In this document: one piece after another, positions 17,315-25,847 of the stretch
Layout of the letters: the number at the start of each line of letters is the position of its first letter
Position numbering within the stretch: the stretch's first letter is position 1
NCBI RefSeq assembly: GCF_033170385.1
Contig: NZ_CP126170.1
Span: 4,488,001 to 4,552,000 of the forward strand
DNA length: 64,000 nucleotides
Direction: 5' to 3'
Source of the DNA: Xanthomonas rydalmerensis
GTDB taxonomy: Bacteria; Pseudomonadota; Gammaproteobacteria; Xanthomonadales; Xanthomonadaceae
The notes under the pieces: model-generated
What the model saw: only the letters and a program-made list of their open reading frames with translations
What the model was told of the DNA's origin: nothing
Database searches by the model: none
Translations under genes and position numbers: made by a program

Positions 17315-18301
17315 TTACGGCGCGCATGCCGCCAGTTTCTGGTCGGCATACCACAGCGCGCGCCGCGCCAGGTCGTAGGCGCTGTCGGCCTCGCGCGGCA
17401 GCAGTTGCTGCGCGCGGATCGGGTCGGCGCCCTTGGCCATCGCGGTCTCCACCTGCAGCAGCGCATCCAGGTGCTGCTGCACCGGCGCCAGCAGGCGCGC
17501 GCGCCGTGCCGCCGGACAGGCGCCGCGGCGTTGCTGCAGATCGGCCAGGGCCTGGCGAATCCGCCGGCTGGCTTCGCCATCCAGTCCCGGCGCCTTCTCG
17601 AAGGCGATCGGCGCGGCCTTGTAGGCATCGCCGGTGGCCTCGCTGCCAAGGTCGCTGGGGCGTTCGTGCAGCGCCGGATTGAAGCGCAAGTCCGGCGGCG
17701 GCCGCGCCACGGCCGACTGATGCGTGTTCTTGGGCAGCAGTTGCCTGATCGCCCGGTCGATGCCCTGCACGGCGACGTCGCCGAGAGTGCCGTCGCTGGC
17801 CCAGTCCTTGTCGAAGCGGGTCGACCGGTAGTCGATCGGGTTGGGCCGTTCGAGCAGGCGCTTGGACTTGGCGACGTCGCGCGGATTGAGCGTCCCCGGC
17901 GGCGTGCCCTGCGCCTGCGCGAACGGATCCACCGCCACCCCATCTGGCAGGCGCGGATGGCCATCGCCGGTATAGAGCGTCGCCGCCATCCGCGTGTCGG
18001 CGGCGGCGGGCGCAGCCTGCGTGGGCGTGGACGGCGGCGCGGCGGCGGCGGGCGGCTGCCGTGCGGGGGCGTGCGTGCGCGCGGCCGTCGACGGCGCAGG
18101 CGCGGAGGCCGATGGCGGGACCGCGGCGCGCTGCACGGGTTGCGGCGGCAGGAACACCAGCCGCAGCGCATCGTCGGCCGCCACGCGTGGCGGCGCCGAT
18201 GGTGCGCCCCACAGCAGGCGCCCCAGCAACACCAGGATCATTGCGGTCGCCAGTGCCGCCCACAGCTGCTGCCAACGGTCTTGCGCAGGGAGGGCGGTCA
18301 C
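17315..18301 (-). CDS. Hypothetical protein with N-terminal membrane anchor and Pro/Ala-rich spacer
   Basis: A protein of about 328 residues, family not recognised. From GTG 18301 it has a short cytoplasmic start, one hydrophobic segment (LWAALATAMILVLLGRLLWG, about residues 11-30), a long Ala/Pro-rich stretch (about 60-105) and a folded C-terminal part with several helices and a C-terminal cysteine pair (RGACPAARRARL and KLAACAP). The layout, a single membrane anchor with a periplasmic domain on a flexible spacer, is TonB-like in outline but no TonB motif is present. The start is uncertain; the frame is open further upstream. It is divergent from pheC. Confidence 0.65.
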   Translation of the reverse strand: MTALPAQDRWQQLWAALATAMILVLLGRLLWGAPSAPPRVAADDALRLVFLPPQPVQRAAVPPSASAPAPSTAARTHAPARQPPAAAAPPSTPTQAAPAAADTRMAATLYTGDGHPRLPDGVAVDPFAQAQGTPPGTLNPRDVAKSKRLLERPNPIDYRSTRFDKDWASDGTLGDVAVQGIDRAIRQLLPKNTHQSAVARPPPDLRFNPALHERPSDLGSEATGDAYKAAPIAFEKAPGLDGEASRRIRQALADLQQRRGACPAARRARLLAPVQQHLDALLQVETAMAKGADPIRAQQLLPREADSAYDLARRALWYADQKLAACAP

Positions 18302-18570
18302 GACGATCGGGGATCCATGGGCAGGCGCGATAGCGAATGTGGAGGACGGACCGGTACAGCGTGCCGCGAGTTCCGTTGCCGGCGCGTGCCGCCGCGCGCG
18401 GCTGGCGGCGATACGGCGCCACCTGCGGCCGCTCTGCGCGCGCAAGGCCTTGTCCTGCCAGGGATTGTGCCGGCGCGCGCGGAAACCGGCTAAGGTGGCG
18501 CGCGCCGGCGCTGCGACAGCCGGCGTACAGCCAGCGGGCACCGGCGCCCGCCCTGCCGCAGGAGACCCGC

Positions 18571-19356
18571 ATGATCCGACGCCTGGCCGCCACCCTGCTC
18601 GGCGCCGCATTGGCGCTGCCGGCGCACGCCGCGCCCTCGCACCTGGACAGCGTCCTGCAGCGCGGCGCGCTGCGCGTGTGCACCACCGGCGACTACGCGC
18701 CCTATAGCCGCCTGCGCGCCGACGGCAGCTACGAAGGCATCGACATCGCCCTGGCGCAAGCGCTGGCCGAGAGCCTGGAGGTCAAGATCCAGTGGGTGCC
18801 GACAGGCTGGCCGACCCTGCTGCCGGACCTGCTCGCCGACCGCTGCGACATCGCCGTCGGCGGCATCTCGGTGTCGCTGCCGCGGCAGCGCCAAGCCTGG
18901 TTCAGCGCGGTGCTGGAGGTCGACGGCAAGATCCCGCTGGTGCGCTGCGCCGATCGCGCGCGCTACCGCGCCATCGCCCAGATCGACCGCCCCGAGGTGC
19001 GGGTGATCGAACCGCGCGGCGGCACAAATGAGGCCTTCGCCCGCCGCGAGCTGCCGCATGCGCAATTGCTCCTCTCCGACGACAACCCGGCCATCTTCCG
19101 CGACCTGCACGAGGGCCGCGCCGACGTCATGATCACCGACGCCTCCGAGGCGCGCTTCCAGCAGCGCCAGGTGCCGGGCCTGTGCGCGGTGGCGCCGCAG
19201 CAGCCGCTGCAGTACAGCGAGAAGGCATTCCTGCTGCCGCGCGACGACATGGTCTGGAAGGCCTACGTCGACCAGTGGCTGCACCTGAGCAAGGCCAGCG
19301 GTGCCTATGCGCGGATCGTGGCGGCGTGGCTGGGCGATCCGGAGACGACACCGTAG
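18571..19356 (+). CDS. pheC: Periplasmic cyclohexadienyl dehydratase
   Basis: A 261-residue exported protein with the fold of a solute-binding protein. The signal peptide ends near HAAP. The sequence follows the PheC enzyme of Pseudomonas aeruginosa closely along its length: LRVCTTGDYAPYS, GIDIALAQALAESL, VPTGWPTLLPDL, DRCDIAVGGISVSLPRQRQAWFS split over the helix, PRGGTNEAFAR, GRADVMITDASEARFQ, LCAVAPQQPL and EKAFLLPRDD. These enzymes convert prephenate to phenylpyruvate or arogenate to phenylalanine in the periplasm. ATG 18571 has GGAGA seven bases upstream. Plain amino acid binding proteins are less likely because the TDA-EAR catalytic segment is kept. Confidence 0.87.
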   Translation: MIRRLAATLLGAALALPAHAAPSHLDSVLQRGALRVCTTGDYAPYSRLRADGSYEGIDIALAQALAESLEVKIQWVPTGWPTLLPDLLADRCDIAVGGISVSLPRQRQAWFSAVLEVDGKIPLVRCADRARYRAIAQIDRPEVRVIEPRGGTNEAFARRELPHAQLLLSDDNPAIFRDLHEGRADVMITDASEARFQQRQVPGLCAVAPQQPLQYSEKAFLLPRDDMVWKAYVDQWLHLSKASGAYARIVAAWLGDPETTP

Positions 19357-19464
19357 GACTCCGGCTGCACGCGCGCATCAGCATGCGGTCGTCGCGTAGG
19401 CGAGCGCGGCCACACGTAGCGCGCAATGCAACGTCGCGGCACCCACCGCGCATGCCAGTTTCGC

Positions 19465-20364
19465 TCAGCCGGCCAGGCCCAGCTGTTCGGCCAGGTCGCT
19501 GCGCGGCGAACGCCCGTACAGCCGGCTGTATTCGCGGCTGAATTGCGACGGGCTCTGGTAGCCGACCCGGTAGCCGGCCGCGCCCACGTCCATGCGCTCG
19601 ACCACCATCAGCCGCCGCGCCTCGCGCAGGCGCAATTGCTTCTGGTACTGCAGCGGCGTCATTGCCGCGACCGCACTGAAATGGTGATGCAGCGAGGACA
19701 CGCTCATGTTGACCTGGCGCGCCAGGTCTTCGATCCGCAGCGGTTCGGCGTAGTGCTGGCGCAGCCAGGCGATGGCCTTGGCGATGCGGTTGCTGGGGCT
19801 GTCCTCCTGGGCGATGCGCAGCAGGTTCGGCCCGCACGGACCGACCAGCAGGCGATACAGGATCTCCTGTTCGATCAGCGGCGCCATCGCCGCGATATCG
19901 GCCGGCCGCTCGAGCAGCCGCAGCATGCGCAGCGTCGCGTCCAGCAGGTCCGGGCAGGCGGTGTTGACCGACACCCCGCGCGGGCGCTCGGCACCGACCT
20001 GCGGCGGCAAGGGAATGCGCTCGAGCAGTTCGCGCAGCCGGTCCGGCCGGATCGACATGCCCACGCCCAGCAACGGGTGTTCCGGGCTGGCCTGGGTGAT
20101 GCGCGAGACCACCGGCAGATCCAGCGTCACCAGCAGAAAGGTGCCGACCCCGTAGCGGTACTCCTCGCTGCCCAGGGTCAGGCACTTCTCGCCCTGCAGC
20201 ACCAGCGCGAAGACGGGCCATTGGGCGGTATGCGTCTTCGGCGATGGCGCGGAGCGGTAGGAACAGAAGAAGCCCTCGATGGCGGTATCGTGGTCGCCAT
20301 CGGGCGTGGCCAATCGGGCAACCAGGGCGGCCATTTCCTGGTAGCGGTGAGCGAGCGCGGTCAT
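19465..20364 (-). CDS. AraC-family transcriptional regulator (AraC_N type)
   Basis: A 299-residue regulator. The N-terminal half is the cupin-like AraC_N domain (LVLQGEKCLTLGSEEYRYGVG; LVTLDLPVVSRI). The C-terminal half has two helix-turn-helix motifs: IEDLARQVNMSVSSLHHHF and AAGYRVGYQSPSQFSREYSR, the latter being the AraC signature. It is divergent from the 119-aa ABM-like gene at 20666 with a 301-bp shared spacer that holds two copies of GCTTGCASGAT, so it probably controls that gene and itself. AraC_N regulators of this group often sense small hydrophobic or oxidised compounds. The ATG at 20364 starts the family N-terminus; the longer frame is not supported. Confidence 0.9.
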   Translation of the reverse strand: MTALAHRYQEMAALVARLATPDGDHDTAIEGFFCSYRSAPSPKTHTAQWPVFALVLQGEKCLTLGSEEYRYGVGTFLLVTLDLPVVSRITQASPEHPLLGVGMSIRPDRLRELLERIPLPPQVGAERPRGVSVNTACPDLLDATLRMLRLLERPADIAAMAPLIEQEILYRLLVGPCGPNLLRIAQEDSPSNRIAKAIAWLRQHYAEPLRIEDLARQVNMSVSSLHHHFSAVAAMTPLQYQKQLRLREARRLMVVERMDVGAAGYRVGYQSPSQFSREYSRLYGRSPRSDLAEQLGLAG

Positions 20365-20401
20365 CGGCAAGGGCGCCGTAGCGTGCGGAGAAGGAAGGGA
20401 A

Positions 20402-20454
20402 GCTTGCACGATGCTGCGCCGGCACGGACCACGGCGCGACGCGGCTTGCAGGAT
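20402..20454. promoter_or_regulatory. Direct repeat GCTTGCASGAT, candidate AraC operator
   Basis: GCTTGCACGAT at 20402-20412 and GCTTGCAGGAT at 20444-20454 are 42 bp apart, four helical turns, in the spacer between the AraC gene and the divergent ABM-like gene. This is the arrangement expected of two AraC half-sites. No footprint or consensus is known to me for this regulator. Confidence 0.35.
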
Positions 20455-20665
20455 CGTACAAGAATTCCGTTGGATCGCGCTAACGCGCCCGCAACGCGGG
20501 CCAGCATCCTGTGTCGGCCGGTTCCCGTCCCGGCGCCGTCCCGGAACGCCCGCCCCCGCCCGCCTGTTCCGGCCGTTCGGCCCTGTCCTTCCCCCATGCC
20601 CCTCGTCGCGCTGCCGCGTCGCCGTCAGCGCGCCATGCGGGCGACGCAGACCGCAGGAGAGACCG

Positions 20666-21025
20666 ATGCATCCCCATACCGAAGCCCTGGAAATCGCCAC
20701 CTTCCGCCTGCACGACTGCACCTGGCGCACCTTCCTGCGCGCCAATGCCGAAGTCGATGCCTGGCTGCAGCGCCAGCCCGGCTTTCGCTCGCGGCGCATC
20801 GCCCGCCGCCGCGACGGCAGCGTGGTCGACATGGTGCTGTGGGACAGCGTGGCGCACGGCACCGCGTCGGCGCGGCGGCTGATGCGCGAACTGCAGGGCG
20901 CCGCGATTCACGCCCTGATCGATCCGGACACGGTGTCGTGGGACATCGCCGCGGTGCAGCACGTCAGCGGCGAGGAGCACGAGGCGGCGGATGCCGCAGC
21001 GGAGGCCGACAGCCTTGCGGCGTGA
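20666..21025 (+). CDS. Small ABM-like (dimeric alpha/beta barrel) protein
   Basis: A 119-residue soluble protein. The pattern of strands and helices (EIATFRLHD, TFLRANAEVDAWLQRQPGFRSRRIARRRDG, VVDMVLWDSVAHGTASARRLM split over two elements) resembles the antibiotic-biosynthesis-monooxygenase fold used by small oxygenases and by ligand-binding stress proteins. No catalytic residues can be assigned. A GGAGA site lies upstream of ATG 20666. It is divergent from the AraC gene and is the obvious target of that regulator. Confidence 0.68.
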   Translation: MHPHTEALEIATFRLHDCTWRTFLRANAEVDAWLQRQPGFRSRRIARRRDGSVVDMVLWDSVAHGTASARRLMRELQGAAIHALIDPDTVSWDIAAVQHVSGEEHEAADAAAEADSLAA

Positions 21026-21051
21026 TCGGTGTCGCCGCGCGTAGCCGATCC

Positions 21052-21085
21052 TCAGATCCAGCCGCGGCGGCGGAACCAGACCGGT
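21052..21085 (-). pseudogene. Remnant resembling the 3' end of corA
   Basis: On the minus strand this reads PVWFRRRGWI followed by a stop. The intact CorA gene at 30608 ends LAWFRRRGWV followed by a stop, in the same orientation, and by hand count most of the last ~34 bases match. No further CorA sequence is visible upstream of this fragment. It lies at the left border of the lasso-peptide island while the full corA lies at its right border. Confidence 0.45.
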
Positions 21086-21232
21086 GATCGCCTGCGCTCG
21101 CATGTACACCGAAATTCGGCATGGCGCATGCGTTCGCTCAGTGGCGGATGCAACGCGCATGGCATGCCCCGCGTCATGCCATGTCGCGCTCGCGGCTGGA
21201 GTGCTGTTGAAGGGGCCTGCAGCGTCTGCGCG

Positions 21233-23158
21233 TCAGGCGCCGCCGCGCTCGTGCCAGGCCAGAAAACCAGCCATCTGCAGACCGGACGCCAACACCTGCA
21301 GGTACTCGCCACGCCGCGACTCGGCGGCCGCGGCATCCTGCGGCCAGCGCTCCAGCAATGCCTGCAAGCGCGGCAGATCCACGACCCGATTGGCCAGCGG
21401 CGAGCGGCGGGCGTCGGCCAGTTGCGCCTGCAGCGCACCGCGCTGCGCGCTCAAGCGCGCGAACCAATCGCCCTGCTGTACGCCAACCGCGCGGTTGGCG
21501 TGGATCTCCGGCGGCGCGCCGCGTGCGGCCAGCAGACGGCGCGACAATGCACGGGTGACGCCGTCGCGCAGGAACTGGTCCAGCGGCAGGCTGCCGAAGA
21601 ATTCGATCACGCGCCGGTCGCCGAGCGGAAAGCGCGTCTCGATCCCGGACATGGCGCGCAGCGTGTTCCACACATCCATGGCGGCGGCGTTGTCCAGCAT
21701 CCAGTCGCGCAAGATCCCGACCGACGAGGAACCGCCCCCCAGTAGCATCCGGGCGCGGTTTCTATCCAACGACTGCCGCATCCCCAGCGCTTGCGCCAAT
21801 GCCGGTTGCAGGGCCGCCTCCGCCTCCCAGGCCGCGGCCGGCAGGCGATGCCAGAGACGCAGCAGCGCAACCGGCGCGAACGGACGCAACAGGTAGCGCT
21901 GCACTGTCTTGCGCCGGCTCAGACCTTCGCTGGCGGCGAGGGCGCCCAGTTGTGCCGCCAGCAACCGCCACTGCCGCTGCCGCAGCAGTTGCGGCAGTCT
22001 CAACAGACCGTCGTAACTGAAGAACGCGTTGCCCAGTTCGCCACCCAGCATCACCTGCCCGCCACGCGCATACAGGAACCGGTACAGCGGAAAGAACCAG
22101 GCCATGTTGGAGGGTGTGCGGACCGGCTGTGCGCCTTCCCGCCACCAGCACGCGGGATCGTGCTCGCCCCAGTCGTCGCCATCGTCGCCGACCAGATGCC
22201 AATCGATCCCCGGATGGCTGGCGGCCAGATGCTGCGCACGCGACGATTCGTCGTAGTAGTGGGTGGCGCTGGCAACCGCGGTCGCCGCCAGCGGTTGACG
22301 CGTGAGCGCCAGCAGCGGCGCCGGCGCCTGTTGCCGCGCCGCCGACAGCGCCACCGAACCGCTGTCCAGCCCGCCGGTCAGACAGGTCGCCACCGGCCCG
22401 CGCACGCGCAGCGCGTCGGCCACCGCCCGATCCAGCACCTCGGCTGCCGCAGCCTCGACCTCGGCATCGCCGCGCAGGCACAGCGATCCCGCCTCCGGCG
22501 GCGACCACCAGCGCTGGCAGTGCGTGGCTTCTGGCGTCAGCACCACGGCGTGCGCCATCGGTACCCGATCGATGGCGCGATAGACGGTGCGCTGCGGACG
22601 CACACGGTCCATGATCAGTTTGTCAGCCAGGGCGCGATCGTCCAGATCCTTGGGTACCTCCGGCAGCGCCAGCAGTGCCCGCAAGCGCGTGGCGAAGGCG
22701 ATCAGGCGCGGCCCGCGATGCACGAACAGGGAACGCAGGCCCAACGGATCGCGCGCCAGCAACAGGCGCTGCCGGTCCGGACGGTACAACGCCAAGGCAA
22801 AAGATCCGTAGAGGCGCGGCAACGCCGCGACGTCCCAGCGCTGCAAGGCCTGCAGCAACAAGGCACCATCGGGCGCGCCGGCACTGGCGCAATCTCCCAG
22901 CGCCGCCGCCAGTTCCTGCCGCGCTGCCAATGTCACGTCGGCCGTGAGCACGGCGCCCGACGCCCCCACCCATGGCATCGCCTCGTCGGCATCCTGCGGG
23001 GTGAAGACATGTTGGCGATGCACGATGGCGGCCCCGCCTCCCTGCCAGATACGCGCCGGACCGATTCCGCGCGCGTTCATTGCCTCGCCCAGGCGATGCA
23101 GATCCGACGGTGCGACCGGCGCGCCATCCAGCCGCCAGATGCCTGCAAAGTCACTCAT
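21233..23158 (-). CDS. Asparagine-synthetase-like lasso peptide cyclase (C protein)
   Basis: A 641-residue homologue of asparagine synthetase B. The N-terminal Ntn-glutaminase-like domain starts MSDFAG, so the Cys2 nucleophile needed for glutamine use is absent; PRLYGSFALALY and LLARDPLGLRSLF are kept. The C-terminal domain has the ATP pyrophosphatase loop LTGGLDSGS at about residue 262 and the later GGELGNAFFSYDG. This is the pattern of lasso peptide cyclases (McjC type), which activate an Asp or Glu side chain with ATP and join it to the core's N-terminal amine. The 51-aa precursor gene lies 183 bp upstream on the same strand, and leader-binding, kinase and sulfotransferase genes follow on the other strand. 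Confidence 0.85.
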   Translation of the reverse strand: MSDFAGIWRLDGAPVAPSDLHRLGEAMNARGIGPARIWQGGGAAIVHRQHVFTPQDADEAMPWVGASGAVLTADVTLAARQELAAALGDCASAGAPDGALLLQALQRWDVAALPRLYGSFALALYRPDRQRLLLARDPLGLRSLFVHRGPRLIAFATRLRALLALPEVPKDLDDRALADKLIMDRVRPQRTVYRAIDRVPMAHAVVLTPEATHCQRWWSPPEAGSLCLRGDAEVEAAAAEVLDRAVADALRVRGPVATCLTGGLDSGSVALSAARQQAPAPLLALTRQPLAATAVASATHYYDESSRAQHLAASHPGIDWHLVGDDGDDWGEHDPACWWREGAQPVRTPSNMAWFFPLYRFLYARGGQVMLGGELGNAFFSYDGLLRLPQLLRQRQWRLLAAQLGALAASEGLSRRKTVQRYLLRPFAPVALLRLWHRLPAAAWEAEAALQPALAQALGMRQSLDRNRARMLLGGGSSSVGILRDWMLDNAAAMDVWNTLRAMSGIETRFPLGDRRVIEFFGSLPLDQFLRDGVTRALSRRLLAARGAPPEIHANRAVGVQQGDWFARLSAQRGALQAQLADARRSPLANRVVDLPRLQALLERWPQDAAAAESRRGEYLQVLASGLQMAGFLAWHERGGA

Positions 23159-23263
23159 CAGAGCGCGTCAAATCCCGAGAGTCGCGCTGGAGCTGACAGG
23201 CGCACGCCGGTGGCCGCGTCATCGCTCGGGGTGGGCGCAACGTCCATTTCCTCGTGCTTTTCT

Positions 23264-23320
23264 GACACAGGCCCGCGCAACCGCGGGCGGCATGCTCGGG
23301 ACATGGCAGACACGCCCTAG
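23264..23320 (+). repeat. Dispersed repeat ending in GACACGCCCTAGGC
   Basis: This block between the cyclase and its precursor shares the words GCGCAACCGCGG, GGCATGCTCGGG/GGCATACTCGGG and GACACGCCCTAGGC with 31721-31803, downstream of cycA. In both places it ends at CCTAGGC. It is intergenic and looks like a Xanthomonas repeat. Confidence 0.6.
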
Positions 23321-23341
23321 GCCCGGCAAAGGTGCCTCAGA

Positions 23342-23497
23342 TCAGGAAGCGGTCGACGTCCCGATCCCATCGCCACCTGGCCGCCCCCCATTCGCCGTTT
23401 CGTCGATCGACAGGAAGGACACCACGGGCGCCGTCCACACTTTGCGTCCACTCTCGACGGAAGCAGCAGACGAAACCGTTGGTTGGTTCTCGTACAT
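23342..23497 (-). CDS. Predicted lasso peptide precursor (A gene), 51 aa
   Basis: A short gene too small for usual gene calling. ATG 23497 has AGGGAGA seven bases upstream. The leader half ends with KVWTAPVVSFLSIDETA, which fits the W-x-x-P-x-(V/L)-x-x-L-x-(I/V)-x-x-T pattern of HPr-kinase-associated (paeninodin-like) lasso leaders, including Thr at position -2. The predicted core is NGGRPGGDGIGTSTAS: Asp8 would close an eight-residue ring with the N-terminal Asn, leaving an eight-residue tail. The core ends in Ser, the residue that the kinases of this class phosphorylate. It is directly upstream of the cyclase on the same strand. The exact cleavage point is inferred. Confidence 0.78.
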   Translation of the reverse strand: MYENQPTVSSAASVESGRKVWTAPVVSFLSIDETANGGRPGGDGIGTSTAS

Positions 23498-23803
23498 CGC
23501 GGAATCTCCCTATTGTGTTTTTTGCCATTGGATCTGGCGCAGGCTGGACGTAGCCTGCTTCCCCAGCGTATCGGCACCTGCGCAGCAGGCACGCCTCGCG
23601 CCCCTGCTGTCCATCGTCCTCTCCGATTCTCCCGTACGCCCCCACCGCGTAAGCTTGCGCAGGGTGTTTCTAGGTTACCACCACATGCCGCCCGCGATAC
23701 TCACACGTCTACGCCCAAGGCGACGGGCGCCGTCATCGGCGCTGCCGGCGTCCGGCTCGTGTTTGCGCTTAGCGTGCTATTCCGGCCGGTCGCCGCGGCC
23801 GGC

Positions 23804-24589
23804 ATGAGCATGCGCCGCTTTCATTGGTGCAGGTTCCTGTCGATCCGCAGCGGCGTGCGGCTGTTGTATCGCGCCTTGCGTGGCCGGGAGGGGCGCACCT
23901 ATGCGTGGCTGCGGCTCACTTCGCCGGTGCCGTTGTTCCAGGATTACGCGACCACTTCGATGGATCGTTATCCGACCCTTTTCAGCTTCGCCCAGCAGAC
24001 GCTCGGCGCCGAACGACACCCGCGGCTGCTGTCGTTCGGCTGTGCCAGCGGCGAGGAGGTGTTCAGCCTGCGCGCGTACTTCCCCAACGCCGCGATCACC
24101 GGCTTAGATATCCATCACGATTCCATTCGCGCCTGCCTGCGCCAACTACGCGACCGGCCCGATCCGGGACTGCGCTTCCGCGTGGCCGGCGACACGACCG
24201 GCGAGGCCGACGGCGCCTACGACGCCATTTTCTGCCTGGCGGTGCTGCGTCGCGGCGATCTGGCGGCGCATCCGGGCGAGCGTTGCGATCACCTCATCCG
24301 ATTCGAGGACGTCGAGGCGCAGTTGCTGGACTTCGCCCGCTGCCTGCGCCCCGGCGGACTACTGGTGCTGCGCCACGCCAACTTCCGCCTGCGCGACACC
24401 CAGGCGGCGCGCTGGTTCGACACAGCGCTGTGCGTGCCGACGCCGGCACGCGCGGATACGCCGCTGTTCGGTCCCGACAATCGGCGGCTGGCCGTACAGG
24501 CCGACGAACAGGTGGTGTTCCGGCGCTGCCTCGCGCCCCGCGATCAGCAGGCGGGACTGGCGCTTTGCAGCGCACGGCGTCCTCGGTAA
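23804..24589 (+). CDS. SAM-dependent class I methyltransferase in the RiPP locus
   Basis: A 261-residue protein with a Rossmann-like methyltransferase domain. Motif I is RLLSFGCASGEEVFSLRA at about residue 73, followed by GLDIHHDSI (acidic residue that binds the SAM ribose), and a later ARCLRPGGLLVLRHANFRL segment typical of post-motif III. The N-terminal 50 residues are basic and partly hydrophobic. ATG 23804 is chosen since upstream sequence in frame is not protein-like. It is the first of four closely spaced plus-strand genes (methyltransferase, PqqD, kinase, sulfotransferase), divergent from precursor and cyclase. It may O-methylate the peptide or a carboxylate; the substrate is not shown. 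Confidence 0.78.
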   Translation: MSMRRFHWCRFLSIRSGVRLLYRALRGREGRTYAWLRLTSPVPLFQDYATTSMDRYPTLFSFAQQTLGAERHPRLLSFGCASGEEVFSLRAYFPNAAITGLDIHHDSIRACLRQLRDRPDPGLRFRVAGDTTGEADGAYDAIFCLAVLRRGDLAAHPGERCDHLIRFEDVEAQLLDFARCLRPGGLLVLRHANFRLRDTQAARWFDTALCVPTPARADTPLFGPDNRRLAVQADEQVVFRRCLAPRDQQAGLALCSARRPR

Positions 24590-24621
24590 GCTCCTCCATT
24601 CCCCACCGACCTGGCACCAGG

Positions 24622-24903
24622 ATGCGCATCGCACCGAGCACGATCATCGCGCGGACGCCCGGCTGCCTTGCCGCCGAGATGGGCGATGAACTTGTCCTCA
24701 TGAGCACCGAGCGTGGGTTGTACCTGTCGCTAGACGCCATCGGCAAGGACGTATGGTCGCATCTAGATCCGCCCTGTGCCTTCGCCACGCTGTGCGATCG
24801 CCTGGGTGCCGAATACGCGGCACCCAGGGCCACCATCGAAACCGATGTGGCGGCACTGCTGGAGACGCTGCGCGATGCTGGGGCGGTGGAGATCCGCGCC
24901 TGA
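24622..24903 (+). CDS. PqqD-family leader-binding protein (lasso B1)
   Basis: A 93-residue protein of the PqqD/RRE fold: VLMSTERGLYLSLDAIGKDVWSHLD split by the typical turn, then a helical half with a TIETDVAALLETLRDAGAVEI end. In lasso pathways this B1 protein binds the leader and delivers the precursor to the protease and cyclase. It lies 32 bp after the methyltransferase and 32 bp before the kinase, so all are likely one transcript. ATG 24622 follows a CCAGG site. Confidence 0.88.
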   Translation: MRIAPSTIIARTPGCLAAEMGDELVLMSTERGLYLSLDAIGKDVWSHLDPPCAFATLCDRLGAEYAAPRATIETDVAALLETLRDAGAVEIRA

Positions 24904-24935
24904 CTTACGCATTCGCCAAGCAGACGCCGGTCGCC

Positions 24936-25847
24936 ATGCCCCCGCAGCATTGGTACGTGTTGTGCGGTCTGCGCGTGCGCAGCGCGCTGGCGCTGCCGGA
25001 ACTTGCGCCCTGGCCCGACAGCGCGGATCGCGCCGAAGCGGACGTGGTGATCGAGGAAGCCCTGGTTCCGGATCGGCTGGACGCGGCCGAACCCGCCGAT
25101 TCCTGGTTGAGCGTCGGTCGCGACGGAACGGTCCTGCTGCAGGTGCCGGAGGTGGTCCGTATCCTGGTACAGGCCGGCCGATCGATGCGCGTGCAGCGAC
25201 TGAATCCGCACGACCAGAGTTGGCGATTGTTCCTGCTCGGCTCTGCCCTTGGCTATCTGTGCCTGCAGCGCGGCCTGTTCCCGCTGCATGCGGCCTGCCT
25301 GCGCATCGGTGCGCAGACCGTGGCCTTCGCCGGGCATAGCGGTGCGGGGAAATCGACCCTGGCGGCAGCCCTGCTGCAACGCGGCCATGGCCTGCTCAGC
25401 GACGACCTGACCGTCATCCGCAGCGATGCCACCCGCGGCATCACGATGCTGCCAGCGTTTCCGCGGCTGAAACTTTGGCGCGACACACTGGAATTGCTGC
25501 AGTTTCCGCTGTCCGATGCGCCGCGGATACGACCGGGCATGGACAAATTCGATCTGCGCCCGAGCGCCGGCTTCGATGCCGCGCCGGCGCCGCTGGATGC
25601 GGTCGTGGTCCTGGGCGATGCTCCGGCGCCACATCTGCAGCGCCTGTCGCCGAACATCGCCCTGACGGCCCTGGATGGCTACCTGGCGCGCCCGCAGGCG
25701 GCCGAGCGCATGGGCCTGCGTGCGACCGCGTTCGCGCAGGCAGCCGCCATCGCCCGCCAGGTGCCGGTCTGGCACCTGCAACGTCCGCGCCGCTTCGACG
25801 CGCTGGATGCCACCGCCGCCCTGATCGAAGCCCATTTCGGCGTATGA
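24936..25847 (+). CDS. HPr-kinase-like precursor kinase
   Basis: A 303-residue protein related to the C-terminal kinase domain of HPr kinase/phosphorylase. The P-loop FAGHSGAGKSTLAAALL is at about residue 131, followed by GHGLLSDDLTVI, the Walker-B-like strand with two aspartates. The N-terminal 90 residues are variable. In paeninodin-type lasso loci such kinases phosphorylate the C-terminal serine of the precursor, and the precursor found here does end in Ser. It starts 32 bp after the PqqD gene and its stop overlaps the sulfotransferase start (ATGA). ATG 24936 is the first start in frame. Confidence 0.85.
   Translation: MPPQHWYVLCGLRVRSALALPELAPWPDSADRAEADVVIEEALVPDRLDAAEPADSWLSVGRDGTVLLQVPEVVRILVQAGRSMRVQRLNPHDQSWRLFLLGSALGYLCLQRGLFPLHAACLRIGAQTVAFAGHSGAGKSTLAAALLQRGHGLLSDDLTVIRSDATRGITMLPAFPRLKLWRDTLELLQFPLSDAPRIRPGMDKFDLRPSAGFDAAPAPLDAVVVLGDAPAPHLQRLSPNIALTALDGYLARPQAAERMGLRATAFAQAAAIARQVPVWHLQRPRRFDALDATAALIEAHFGV

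Noticed and set aside
23317..23645. Two other minus-strand frames (91 and 102 codons) over the precursor
   Set aside because: Arg-rich shadows; only the third frame has a Shine-Dalgarno site and the lasso leader pattern.
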